From Betaproteobacteria bacterium Ga0074130 (GTDB lineage: Bacteria; Pseudomonadota; Gammaproteobacteria; Burkholderiales; Rhodocyclaceae), in contig LNDZ01000022.1 of NCBI GenBank assembly GCA_001464495.1, forward strand, positions 62,001-126,000: a stretch of 64,000 nucleotides of DNA, in the 5' to 3' direction. This document shows positions 1-9,073 of this stretch, one piece after another. Each line of letters starts with the position of its first letter. Within the stretch, counting starts at the first letter, position 1. The notes under the pieces are model-generated. The model was not told the DNA's origin and ran no database searches. It saw only the letters and a list, made by a program, of their open reading frames with translations. The position numbers were made by a program, and so were the translations under genes.

Positions 1-757
1 CCAGCTGAATCTGCGCCGGCTTATGGCTAGTCTGATTCAAACCGGGATGCGCGCGTAATAGCTCACTCGCGGCAACCCCTTCGCGCTTCCATAGCGCCTG
101 AACGCGTAAGGCCGTTGCCTGATAGCGGGCAGCCGCCGACATGTCCGGCTGTGCCGGAAGCACATGCTGCAAATAGGGCTTGCCGAAGTGCGCAGAGAGC
201 AATTGCAGCAGCGCATCCGGGCCGGGCACATGGCCGAGAAGCCAGCCTAGCCAGAGCGCATCCTCATGGCCCACCACTTCGCGACGCCAGAAATCATCCA
301 TCGCCTCATGCAGCACACGCCGATCATCGCTCGCCAGCTCACTCTCAAAGGGCAAGCCGGACTCAAAGGCGCGCTCGGCCAAGGCACGCTGGCAGAAACC
401 GTGGATAGTATGAATCGCAGCAAGATCAAAACTTTCAAGCGCCAGCGTAAGCAGCACGTGGGCGCGCGCCATATCCACGCGACTGAAAATGTCCTGCAGC
501 ACCAGGTCGTCACCAGCGCTCCCCGCGACACAGGCCTGTTGCGTTTCAAGCAACCGCTGGCGAATACGTGCGCGCAGCTCGGCGGTGGCGGCATTGGTAT
601 AGGTGACAACCAGAATCTTCTCGACCGGGAGTGCGCGCTCCAGCAAGAGGCGCAGATACAGCGCGGCAATCGTCCAAGTCTTGCCCGTGCCGGCGCTGGC
701 CTCGATCATCTGCAAGCCGTTCAGCCTGACTTCGGGAATATGCAAGACGCGACTCAT
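1..757 (-). CDS. recB: RecB, exonuclease V beta subunit (N-terminal part; continues past the window start)
   Basis: This is the first 252 codons of the RecB helicase-nuclease, which with RecC and RecD processes double-strand DNA ends for recombination. The start is ATG at 757, overlapping the recC stop in an ATGA arrangement, so the two are translationally coupled. The first 30 residues hold the Walker A loop (ASAGTGKT, about residues 20-27), followed by a helicase Ia-like VVTYTNAA stretch. Further on, IHGFCQRAL matches the UvrD-type RecB signature. The nuclease domain lies outside the window. I saw no in-frame stop up to the edge. Identification is firm from motifs plus the adjacent recC. 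Confidence 0.93.
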   Translation of the reverse strand, partial: MSRVLHIPEVRLNGLQMIEASAGTGKTWTIAALYLRLLLERALPVEKILVVTYTNAATAELRARIRQRLLETQQACVAGSAGDDLVLQDIFSRVDMARAHVLLTLALESFDLAAIHTIHGFCQRALAERAFESGLPFESELASDDRRVLHEAMDDFWRREVVGHEDALWLGWLLGHVPGPDALLQLLSAHFGKPYLQHVLPAQPDMSAAARYQATALRVQALWKREGVAASELLRAHPGLNQTSHKPAQIQL

Positions 758-3700
758 GCCTCGTCCCCCACATCATCATCGGCATGCTCGAGCATGGGCC
801 CATAAATTTGCCCAGCCAGAATCTCGAAGCGGTGATTGAAGGGATCACAATCGCGCCACGCCAGATCGACATAGGCATTCAGACTTTCTGCGCCGGGATT
901 GCGCCCACTGTCTTCCCAGTCTTTGTGCCAGTTACTGTCTTTTCCCTCACGCTGAGTCTTGAGCCAGAGCAGCGAGGTTGCGGGGAAGAACGGCAGCAGC
1001 TCGCGACAACCCGCGGCGTAGATTGAGAAAAGCGATTCGATCAAGGCCTCAACATTCACGCCGACCAGCGGCGGCAGGCTCCAGTTTTCCTTAGGCGTGA
1101 GCAAACGGCTGGTGCAAGCTTGCCCAGCCGCATGAAGGAGCAGATGGTGTAGCCACAGATTGAGGCGATCAATCGCACGTACATCCCCCACCCGCCAATC
1201 AATCAACAATGTCTCGCCTGTTTCGTTCATCTGCAGACCAGCAATGCTGCCCTGCACGGTGACACCGGCAGCGGAAAGATCAATACGACAGGGGGGCAAG
1301 ACCGTGCCACGATGCGCCGCAACCTGCTCAGCGAAGGGCGCAAAGTCACTCCACAACTGATCGAACCACACCGCACCCGCCGCGCCGTGCGGCAAAGTGC
1401 CACGCGCACGTGCCAAGGCCAATGCCTGGGCGTGATCGCGCACACCCGTTTGCCAGTCATCGACCAGCTGAGTACGCAAGCTAAAGCGCTCCAACCCGCT
1501 CGGCACAAAAGGCTCAACGGTGGCGAGCAGCCCTTCGCTCTCCTCCAGCTGAATACCGAGGCGATGGCGCAGCAGATATTCCGCCGGGTTGCGAAAGAAG
1601 CGGATCAACTGTTGCGGCGTAATGGTCAGCAGCTCTGGCGATGCCTCGCTAAGCGGCTGCGTTAGGAAAGGTTGCGCAGCCTGACGCGCGCCCAGCGCAG
1701 CAGTGCTGGCGCGCGCATAGTGGGCGGCATGGCTGTAGAGGCGCGCATCACTGCCATCGAAATAACGGGGCGAGAACGGTTGCAGGCGATGCTGCACGGT
1801 CAGCGCCGCACTAGCCGAACCTGCTTCATCACCTGCGACAAAGGCGGTCTGGTCCACGGCATCACGCAACTCGGCAACAAGCATGGACGGCGGCAACGGT
1901 GCGTTGTCGCGGATACCGCGGCCAACATAGCTCACATGCAAATACTCGCGTGCTGACAACAGCGCCTCAAAGAAGGCATGCCTGTCTTCAGCCCGCAGCT
2001 CGCGGTCACCCAATTGCGGATGTTTGGCGAGCAGATCAAAACCGGGGATCGCAGGGTTGCGTGGGAACAGGCCATCGTTCATGCCAATCAGGCAGACCAC
2101 CCGCGCGGGCATGCCGCGATAGGCGCGCAGCGCAGCAAAGGTAATACCACCACCTAAGAACGCCCACCCCGGCGGCATGGCATCCAGTCGTGCATCCAGC
2201 TCGCGGCGGATGACAGACAGCGGCACCAGCTCCTCGCTGCGCGCACGCGCAGCCGACTTGGCAAGTTGCTGCAACGTTGTGCGCAGCGTTTGTAATGCGC
2301 GTTGATCGCTAGCACTCGCAAAATCGATCTTCTTTTCGTCGAGACAGAAACGCAGACACAGTTGCGGCAGCAGTTCTGTCCATGCCGCTACGCTGCGTTC
2401 GATCGACAGTTGCTGCATCGTGGCTTCAAGCGCATCCATGAAACCCAGCAGCTTGCCCAGCACCTGCGTGCGTACACCCTCAATGGCATCGAATGGCAGC
2501 GTATCCATGAACAGATTGCCCTCGCGCTGCGGCAAGGCCACGCCCAGCAGCATGCGCCGCAGGCCGAAGGCCCAGCTATGCGTGTCCTCTTCGGGCAGCC
2601 CTCGTTCAGCGCGGGCCGCCGCCGACAAGCCCCAGCGGATACCGCTCTCGCCCACCCAGGCACGCGCCAGTGTCAGCGCCTCTTCATCAAAGCCAAAGCG
2701 GTTGGCAATACAGGGCTGCTCCAACACACTGAGTACGCGCTCCGCATCGAAACGGCTATGCACCAGATCGAGCAACGCATTGAAGGCGCGCAATAAGGGA
2801 GCCTCGAGTTCCAGGGGCCGATCCGCAATGGTGAACGGCAGACTGCCACGGCCTTGCCCAGGCATCATCGATGTAGCAAATACGGCTTCAATCAGTGGCG
2901 CGAGCGTGACGATATCCGGCGCCAGCACCAACACATCGTGGGGTTGCAGGCTAGGGTCAGCAGCGAACATAGCGAGTAAGCGGTCTTGCAGCACCTCGAT
3001 CTCACGCGTGGCGCTATGGCAGACATGAAACTGAATAGAGGCGTCTGCTGCATCCAGCGCCACGCGCTCGGCGGGAGCACGCTGACGCATGTCGAGTAGA
3101 TCAGTCTGCAACACATCGAGCACGCTGCTCTCGCCCGGCTCGACGAAAAGCGCTATATCGTTTTCACCCGCCAGCCGTTCAAAGCTGGCACGCGTTACCT
3201 GACCTAGCGAGCCAAGCAGGGGATGGCCGACTTCGAGCAGTGGCAGCGCATCCGGGGTCTCCAATGCCGCCCGCGCCAATGCACGCTTGCTGACCAGATC
3301 ACCCCAGTACTCACGACAGGGATTAACCAGATAGAAAGCTACATCGATGTGCTGGCCGAGACGCTTGAAAATGTCGAGATACGGCGGCGGCATCGCGCCG
3401 ATGCCAAAGACGGTAATGCGCGACGGCAAGGTTGCGCACAGCGACGCATCCTTCTCCAACGCACGAAAAAACAACTCCGCCGGGTGCGCCTCGGGCAGAT
3501 CGCCAGCCTCTTCGCCAATGCGCTGCCACAGCCAGGCTTGCCAGGCTTCATGCTCACCCAGACCGATGTGCTTACCGCCCAGCCAACGCCCCACCCAGTC
3601 CGGGCGATAGGCAAGGTAGGAATCGAAGCACTCGGCCAGCCGGCGCGCTAAACCGTGGCGCTTGTCCACATCGCCATCAGCCAGATAGTGATGCAGCGGC

Positions 3701-4023
3701 GCAAAGGCCTCAGACTCCGGCGCGGTCGGCATTAGACGCAACAGCTGCCAGATCAGGATGTCACTGGCGAAAGGCGTTTCCTTTGGCACGTCGGGCAGCA
3801 CGCTGCCAAACAGCTCCCACAAATAACCGGCGGGGAAGGTAAAGCGCAGCTGTGTTGCCAGCCCCATGTCCTCGGCAAGATACATCTGCAGCCAGCGGGC
3901 CATGCCACCGCTCTGCACCACCACGACTTCGCGCTCGAAAATGCTGAGTGGCTGGGCCTGCATCTGTGCGGCCAGATGACGCGCAAGCAGTTCCTGCCGG
4001 TTGCCGTGGATGAGAGTGAACAT
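754..4023 (-). CDS. recC: RecC, exonuclease V gamma subunit
   Basis: This 1089-residue protein is the Chi-recognising subunit of the RecBCD complex. It begins MFTLIHGNRQELLARHLA, typical of RecC, and its length is close to the usual 1100 or so residues. As expected for RecC it looks like an inactivated helicase/nuclease and lacks a canonical Walker A loop. It precedes recB with a 4-nt overlap; recD is not visible and would have to lie beyond the window or elsewhere. No clear Shine-Dalgarno precedes the ATG, and a short membrane-peptide ORF ends 42 nt upstream, so the two could share a message. Confidence 0.93.
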   Translation of the reverse strand: MFTLIHGNRQELLARHLAAQMQAQPLSIFEREVVVVQSGGMARWLQMYLAEDMGLATQLRFTFPAGYLWELFGSVLPDVPKETPFASDILIWQLLRLMPTAPESEAFAPLHHYLADGDVDKRHGLARRLAECFDSYLAYRPDWVGRWLGGKHIGLGEHEAWQAWLWQRIGEEAGDLPEAHPAELFFRALEKDASLCATLPSRITVFGIGAMPPPYLDIFKRLGQHIDVAFYLVNPCREYWGDLVSKRALARAALETPDALPLLEVGHPLLGSLGQVTRASFERLAGENDIALFVEPGESSVLDVLQTDLLDMRQRAPAERVALDAADASIQFHVCHSATREIEVLQDRLLAMFAADPSLQPHDVLVLAPDIVTLAPLIEAVFATSMMPGQGRGSLPFTIADRPLELEAPLLRAFNALLDLVHSRFDAERVLSVLEQPCIANRFGFDEEALTLARAWVGESGIRWGLSAAARAERGLPEEDTHSWAFGLRRMLLGVALPQREGNLFMDTLPFDAIEGVRTQVLGKLLGFMDALEATMQQLSIERSVAAWTELLPQLCLRFCLDEKKIDFASASDQRALQTLRTTLQQLAKSAARARSEELVPLSVIRRELDARLDAMPPGWAFLGGGITFAALRAYRGMPARVVCLIGMNDGLFPRNPAIPGFDLLAKHPQLGDRELRAEDRHAFFEALLSAREYLHVSYVGRGIRDNAPLPPSMLVAELRDAVDQTAFVAGDEAGSASAALTVQHRLQPFSPRYFDGSDARLYSHAAHYARASTAALGARQAAQPFLTQPLSEASPELLTITPQQLIRFFRNPAEYLLRHRLGIQLEESEGLLATVEPFVPSGLERFSLRTQLVDDWQTGVRDHAQALALARARGTLPHGAAGAVWFDQLWSDFAPFAEQVAAHRGTVLPPCRIDLSAAGVTVQGSIAGLQMNETGETLLIDWRVGDVRAIDRLNLWLHHLLLHAAGQACTSRLLTPKENWSLPPLVGVNVEALIESLFSIYAAGCRELLPFFPATSLLWLKTQREGKDSNWHKDWEDSGRNPGAESLNAYVDLAWRDCDPFNHRFEILAGQIYGPMLEHADDDVGDEA

Positions 4024-4065
4024 ATGGGCCGGATATTAACCGAGAGCCAGTAACAATCTGCTGAA

Positions 4066-4161
4066 TCAACTGACGATAAGCGCCACTACCCACAGCACCA
4101 GCGTGGAACGAAAGACAAAGGTGTCGGACAGATGCGGCAGGCGGGAAATTAGCTTGTTCAT
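4066..4161 (-). CDS. Putative 31-residue membrane peptide upstream of recC
   Basis: A short reading frame starts at ATG 4161 with an AAGGA ribosome-binding site about 8 nt upstream and ends at TGA 4066-4068. The product is basic at the N-terminus (MNKLISRL) and ends in a hydrophobic stretch (TLVLWVVALIVS) that could span or dip into the membrane. It points the same way as recC and ends 42 nt before it. I do not recognise a family and infer no function. It could be a real small membrane protein or a leader peptide; a good RBS and a composition unlike neighbouring noncoding DNA are the only support. Confidence 0.4.
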   Translation of the reverse strand: MNKLISRLPHLSDTFVFRSTLVLWVVALIVS

Positions 4162-4437
4162 GATGGGTTCCTTGGTGAGTCGTTCGTGAGTGACAGGAGA
4201 CATCATGACCAACTACAGGCTCAGCAAATGAGCCTCCGAGTTGTCGCCGCTAAGCGACATTTTTTATTCATCAAAAACAATGCCTTACCAAATTCAACCA
4301 AACAATTGTCGGCCACAACCAACACAATCCATTCCCCTAAAATTTACAAGCCACTGATTTTAAGTAACAAAATAGCTGGCACAGGCATTGCAATACAGAG
4401 GACATGGCACACGCCCACAACAAGAAAGGAGTCCTCC

Positions 4438-4809
4438 ATGCAACTGCGCCATATTGATACCGCTCTGCTACTGCTCGTCGGCTTGCTTGCCATCCCGTTG
4501 TCCCATGCGAGCGAAAGCCAAATCTCTGGCACTGCCGAGCGCACCGGTCAAACCGCAGGCAAGTACATTGACGACGCCACCTTGACCACCAAGGTCAAAG
4601 TCGCCCTGCTCTCCGACAACCTGCTCTCCGCTTTTGCAGTCAAGGTCACCACCGACCACGGCATCGTCAACCTAAGTGGCGAAGTGGATAAGCCTGAAAC
4701 GATTCAGCGCGCGATCAAGCTTGCTTCGGCCGTCCCCGGCGTTAAGGCCATCAATACCCACCTGATGGTAAAGGTCGCCAGCTTCACCTGGAACGGTCGC
4801 TTGGGTTAA
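4438..4809 (+). CDS. BON-domain periplasmic protein (OsmY-like), first copy
   Basis: The chosen start is ATG 4438, preceded by AAAGGAG, and gives a 123-residue protein with a signal peptide (about residues 1-23, cleavage after SHA). The mature part is a single BON domain, with the DDATLTTKVKVALLSD opening and the later TDHGIVNLSGEVDKPE stretch typical of OsmY-family proteins, thought to bind phospholipid at the envelope. A reading frame continues further upstream but lacks a signal peptide there. The next gene is a tandem paralogue. Induction by osmotic or envelope stress is family knowledge, not shown by the sequence. Confidence 0.85.
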   Translation: MQLRHIDTALLLLVGLLAIPLSHASESQISGTAERTGQTAGKYIDDATLTTKVKVALLSDNLLSAFAVKVTTDHGIVNLSGEVDKPETIQRAIKLASAVPGVKAINTHLMVKVASFTWNGRLG

Positions 4810-4864
4810 TCACCCTAGGTTAATCACCCCGACTGAATTTTCCTCAATGCAAAAGGAGATACCC

Positions 4865-5218
4865 ATGCAATTCCGACATAAGGATATTGGCCTGATGCTG
4901 GCCGCAATAGCCGCGGCCGCTGCTACCGCGCCCCTTGCGCATGCTGCTGACGCACCCAAGGGTACTGTTGCCCAAGCGGGTCAAACCGCTGGGCAATACA
5001 TTGACGATGCCACTTTAACCACCAAGGTCAAAACCGCACTTATCAGTGACAGCATTGTTTCGCTATTCGTAATCAGCGTCGATAGCAACAAAGGTACCGT
5101 TACCCTGAGTGGCACGGTGGATAAAGTAGAAACCATCGAGCGTGCTATCCGCCTTGCCATGGCGGTTCCCGGCGTCAAGACGGTCAATCCGCAGTTTGTG
5201 CTGAAAGCCAGCAACTAG
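4865..5218 (+). CDS. BON-domain periplasmic protein (OsmY-like), second copy
   Basis: The start at ATG 4865 follows AAGGAG and gives 117 residues with a signal peptide ending around PLAHA. The mature protein is one BON domain nearly parallel to the preceding gene: both share GQTAG(K/Q)YIDDATLTTKVK and the VTLSG.VDK...RAI.LA.AVPGVK pattern, so the pair arose by tandem duplication. The gap to the first copy is about 55 nt, and a strong terminator follows. An earlier in-frame ATG (4847) would put extra residues before the signal peptide and is less likely. Probable envelope-stress function by family. Confidence 0.85.
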   Translation: MQFRHKDIGLMLAAIAAAAATAPLAHAADAPKGTVAQAGQTAGQYIDDATLTTKVKTALISDSIVSLFVISVDSNKGTVTLSGTVDKVETIERAIRLAMAVPGVKTVNPQFVLKASN

Positions 5219-5241
5219 AACTTACCTCTCTCGAACTAAAC

Positions 5242-5282
5242 AAAAAAATCCCGCTCAACTTACGATGGGCGGGATTTTTTGC
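5242..5282. terminator. Bidirectional intrinsic terminator
   Basis: A hairpin with stem ATCCCGC / GCGGGAT is flanked by A7 on the left and T6 on the right, so it can terminate on both strands. It lies between the convergent BON genes (plus) and the PAS-GGDEF gene (minus). Confidence 0.85.
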
Positions 5283-5309
5283 GTGTCACAGGTGGAGCGA
5301 TAACGGATA

Positions 5310-7346
5310 TCAGCCATCTGCTTTTTCGATGCGGATACTGCGTTCTCTGCGCTTCTGCTCGTACATCAAGACATCAGAACGCACCATCAAAGCCTCTATT
5401 GTCAAACCATCTTCCGGGTAAGCAGCACAGCCAATACTGCACGAAACGGTCACTTCACCATGTTTGAGCACGACTGGATGAGCCACCCCTGCAGTCAAAC
5501 GCTCGATGACACGACTTATTTCACCCGATGCGATATCGCCGCGTAGGACAGCAATAAACTCATCTCCACCCACGCGAGCCAGTGTGTCGGATTCACGAAT
5601 GCAAGCCAACATTCTCCGCGCCAGTACTTGCAGCAGCTCGTCCCCGGCGGCATGGCCCAAAGTGTCATTCACTTCTTTGAATCGATCGAGGTCGATAAAG
5701 CACACAACAAAGCGGGAGCTATCTCGCCTCGCATGAGCGAGCATTTGCTCAATTCGATCATGCATGAGTTTTCGATTGGGCAGCCCAGTCAGGCCATCAT
5801 GCAGCGCCTCATACTCGGCCCTCTCGCGTGCGTCACGGTCGAGCTTTGCCTGCTTTACATCTTCTAGACTTTGCACAAGAGCACACAACGCACTGATCTC
5901 ACCCGTGGATTCACGTACGGGGAAGAGACAAAGAAGGTAAGGCACAACTTTGCCCTGAATAACAATTTCGCTTTCAGCCACAAGGGGGGAGCCACTCGAA
6001 ATGACATAGCCGTGACTCTGGCGAATCTCCGATTCTGATAGCTGCGGTATTACCTGCCAAACATACTTTCCAATTGCCTCCGCTTGCGCAACGCCGTGGA
6101 CCTGACTGAACAAACCGTTGCATGAAATAATTCTTGATTCAAGATCCGTAAGCACCGCAAGCAGCGGCATGTTTTCAAAAACCGCCTGCATCATATTTTG
6201 ATAACGAAAGAGCTCTGATTCGACCTTTTTCTGAGCAGTAATGTCCACAACAATGCCAGCTAAGCCGATCGGCTGATGATTAGCATCGTTCAAAGGCCAC
6301 TTCGTCGTCCTGAAATAAAAAAACTCCTCTGACTGTGGGTATTGGATGAACTCCTCGTACTGCTCTGGCCTACCCTTTTTTAGAATCCTCTGACGATCAG
6401 CCGCAACCCGCTTAGCGGATTCGTACTCCATGTAGTCAAACTCGGTCTTCCCCATCAAGCCGCCAAAGCGCTTACCTTTAGCTTGTGCAGCAGCATTGAG
6501 GTACACAAACTTTCCTTCCAAATCCTGAACGAACATCAAGGCCGGGGCACGCTCAACCATCTCGGCGAGCATATCGCGCTCACTTTCAAGGTGACGGACG
6601 TTACGCAGATCCAGCACAAACGAAATGCCGGAACACTCATCGTCACTCAACCTCACTCCATTCACCAGCACTGGAATGCGTTCGCCTGACCTGCTCAAAT
6701 ATTCTTTTTGCACGGGTACACCGCGACCATGCGTGAGGATGTGCTCTACGTGCTCAGCGCAGATATCGTGATACTCAGGCGGCGTAATTGACTTCCATTG
6801 GAGTCCCTCACCGGCAAAATCAGCATCTGTCAGCTGAAGCATCTGCCTCAATACCGGATTGGCTTCGTGAATGATGCCGCTGTCATCCCAACAGAAAATG
6901 CCGATTACATTGCCGCCAAACAACGCCTGTATTTTGCTATCTCGCTCACTGATCCGCTGCTCTGCTTCTACCTGTTCAGTGACATCGATCAACACGCCAA
7001 CCACAACCGGCTGATCGTTATAGCTTGACGATTTCCCATGGACTTCGACATGAAAATGCGAGCCGTCTTTGCGCTTGGCCATAAAGCGGTAGCGCATATC
7101 CTTAACTTGGCCTAAGGTCCTGCGCCGCACGTTCTCGGTCACCATGGCTACATCACGATCTGCAATGAGCTGAGTCATCGGAACCTTGTTGATGATGTCC
7201 TCAGGCGACGCGAATCCGAACATGGCCGCGAACTGCGGATTTACATACTGGAACTGCCCGTTCTGAACAATGTAGATGCCAGCCAGCGTTTGCTCGACCA
7301 GCGCCTGAAACATGGGCTCAGACATGCCCGCACTTGGTATTTGCAT
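5310..7346 (-). CDS. Diguanylate cyclase with four PAS-type sensor domains
   Basis: The product (678 residues from ATG 7346, RBS AGGGGG) carries four consecutive PAS-like domains (about residues 10-130, 140-260, 275-400 and 405-520) and a C-terminal GGDEF domain. The GGDEF signature is intact (RVGGDEF), and an inhibitory I-site (RESD) sits exactly five residues before it, so an active, product-inhibited c-di-GMP synthase is expected. There is no EAL domain and no obvious membrane segment, suggesting a soluble sensor of a small ligand, light or redox state. An upstream in-frame TTG/ATG region lacks an RBS. The base composition looks AT-richer than neighbouring genes, which could reflect transfer. 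Confidence 0.88.
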   Translation of the reverse strand: MQIPSAGMSEPMFQALVEQTLAGIYIVQNGQFQYVNPQFAAMFGFASPEDIINKVPMTQLIADRDVAMVTENVRRRTLGQVKDMRYRFMAKRKDGSHFHVEVHGKSSSYNDQPVVVGVLIDVTEQVEAEQRISERDSKIQALFGGNVIGIFCWDDSGIIHEANPVLRQMLQLTDADFAGEGLQWKSITPPEYHDICAEHVEHILTHGRGVPVQKEYLSRSGERIPVLVNGVRLSDDECSGISFVLDLRNVRHLESERDMLAEMVERAPALMFVQDLEGKFVYLNAAAQAKGKRFGGLMGKTEFDYMEYESAKRVAADRQRILKKGRPEQYEEFIQYPQSEEFFYFRTTKWPLNDANHQPIGLAGIVVDITAQKKVESELFRYQNMMQAVFENMPLLAVLTDLESRIISCNGLFSQVHGVAQAEAIGKYVWQVIPQLSESEIRQSHGYVISSGSPLVAESEIVIQGKVVPYLLCLFPVRESTGEISALCALVQSLEDVKQAKLDRDARERAEYEALHDGLTGLPNRKLMHDRIEQMLAHARRDSSRFVVCFIDLDRFKEVNDTLGHAAGDELLQVLARRMLACIRESDTLARVGGDEFIAVLRGDIASGEISRVIERLTAGVAHPVVLKHGEVTVSCSIGCAAYPEDGLTIEALMVRSDVLMYEQKRRERSIRIEKADG

Positions 7347-7826
7347 AATCCCCCTACCTTTCCTGCAGGCGGTGCCTCTGTAAATAGTTTTTTGGCAACC
7401 GCAGGACAAAGGCTACTCTTTAATAAGCCTTTTAAATGCTTACATAAGCAATTCAACAATATGGTTCTTGGAAAGCTTACTGAGAAGCCTTAAAAACACC
7501 TGAATGCCTACTCTCACAAGGCTTGTAAATAGCAAACCCACAATCACAGACTGCTATTAGGATGACCAATATCACTTGAGGATCACCGACAACTTCAAGA
7601 AGAATTCCTATTTATTGGGACCCCATAAAATCGCAAAAATGAAAACTGATGAAAGCCTATCGCCGCCACCAAGACCGCTAAATAATTGTTGCTTGAGCGC
7701 CACACCACACTGCCTGACGAGCCGAAATCTAGGCATGCAAACAACAAAGTTACGTAACGGGTAAGGCGTATAGCCGACCGAGTCCGGCACGATTACACTC
7801 ACCGACTCACCCTATGAATCCCCGCA
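7347..7826. other. 480-nt intergenic region, AT-rich, no gene recognised
   Basis: The stretch separates the start of the PAS-GGDEF gene (minus) from dinB (plus), so promoters for both should lie here. It is visibly AT-richer than the flanks. Two short open frames (about 60 codons, one per strand, near 7576-7802) have no ribosome-binding site and no recognisable sequence. I see no RNA gene or clear repeat. Confidence 0.5.
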
Positions 7827-8993
7827 ATGCCCGCCCCACCCCTGCGCCCGACGCCACGTATCGCCCACCTCGACATGGATGCTTTTTATGCATCCGTCGA
7901 GCTGTTGCGCTACCCGGAGCTGAAAGGCCAAGCGGTAGTGATTGGGGGCGGGCGAGATGCACAGCCTGAAGTACTACCGGATGGCACTCGGCGCTATGCA
8001 CGCCTGCGTGACTACGTGGGGCGCGGCGTGATCACGACGTCGACCTATGAAGCACGCGCGCTGGGTGTGTTTTCCGCCATGGGCATGATGAAGGCATCGA
8101 AACTCGCACCGGATGCGGTGCTGCTCCCCGTAGATTTCCCGGCCTATCGCCATTACTCGCGCTTGTTCAAAGAGGCCGTCGCTGCCATTGCGCCTGTCAT
8201 CGAAAACCGCGGTATCGATGAAATCTACATTGACTTAACCGAGATTCCAGAGGCCAGCGAGCCGCTGGCCATGCGCCTGAAGCAGGCGGTTCAAGCGGCC
8301 ACCGGGCTGAGCTGTTCGATCGGCATTAGCCATTGCAAATTGATTGCCAAAATCGCCTCCGACTTGCAAAAACCAAATGGCATGAGCATCGTGATGCAAG
8401 ACGACATTCCTGCACGCATCTGGCCGCTGGCTGTCAGCAAGATCAATGGCGTTGGCCCCAAGGCAACGGAAAGACTGACCCGGCTTGGGATTCACACCAT
8501 CGGCGAACTTGCAGCGCAACCACGCGAATTACTCATCCGCCGATTCGGCAATAGCTATGGCGCATGGTTAGCAGACGCTGCGCAAGGCATTGATGAACGC
8601 CCTGTTGTCACCGAATCCGAGCCAAAATCGATCAGCCGCGAGACAACTTTCGAACGAGACCTACATCCACGTGGAGACCGCGCACAGCTCTCAGACATCC
8701 TCGTACAACTGTGCACTCGCCTAGCCGATGATCTTCAGCGCAAGCGCTACGCCAGCCGTACCATCGGGATCAAGCTACGCTACGACAACTTCGACGCTGT
8801 CACGCGCGACCACACGATCACAGCCCCAACCACGCAAGCGGATGACATCCTGCGCGCCGCGCGCGAATGCCTGAAGCGGGTACCGCTTGACCGCAAGCTG
8901 CGTTTGCTTGGGGTACGTGCGGGCAAGCTGAGCCCAATGGATGCCATGCCTGAGCAACCCATCAAGATTCAGCCTGAGCTTCCCTTCGAGTAA
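7827..8993 (+). CDS. dinB: DNA polymerase IV (Y-family translesion polymerase)
   Basis: This 388-residue Y-family polymerase copies damaged templates. The palm motif HLDMDAFYASVE and the catalytic acidic pair in GIDEIYIDLTEI are present, as is the fingers stretch TTSTYEARALGVFSAM. Between the first two palm blocks there is an insertion of about 20 residues (GRDAQPEVLPDGTRRYARLR) relative to the E. coli enzyme; I recall similar inserts in other betaproteobacterial homologues. The C-terminal end QPELPFE resembles a beta-clamp binding peptide. An SOS (LexA) box was not evident upstream. The ATG at 7827 has no strong RBS but the first residues align with the family. Confidence 0.92.
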   Translation: MPAPPLRPTPRIAHLDMDAFYASVELLRYPELKGQAVVIGGGRDAQPEVLPDGTRRYARLRDYVGRGVITTSTYEARALGVFSAMGMMKASKLAPDAVLLPVDFPAYRHYSRLFKEAVAAIAPVIENRGIDEIYIDLTEIPEASEPLAMRLKQAVQAATGLSCSIGISHCKLIAKIASDLQKPNGMSIVMQDDIPARIWPLAVSKINGVGPKATERLTRLGIHTIGELAAQPRELLIRRFGNSYGAWLADAAQGIDERPVVTESEPKSISRETTFERDLHPRGDRAQLSDILVQLCTRLADDLQRKRYASRTIGIKLRYDNFDAVTRDHTITAPTTQADDILRAARECLKRVPLDRKLRLLGVRAGKLSPMDAMPEQPIKIQPELPFE

Positions 8994-9073
8994 GGCCAGC
9001 CAGAAGGTAAAATGGCGGCCACTCTCTTTTTGTGTTCGCACTACGCCTGTCGCAGTGCGCTGAATTGATTCCC

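Noticed and set aside
7576..7802. Two small frames in the gap before dinB
   Set aside because: No RBS, no homologue I know, and composition of noncoding DNA.
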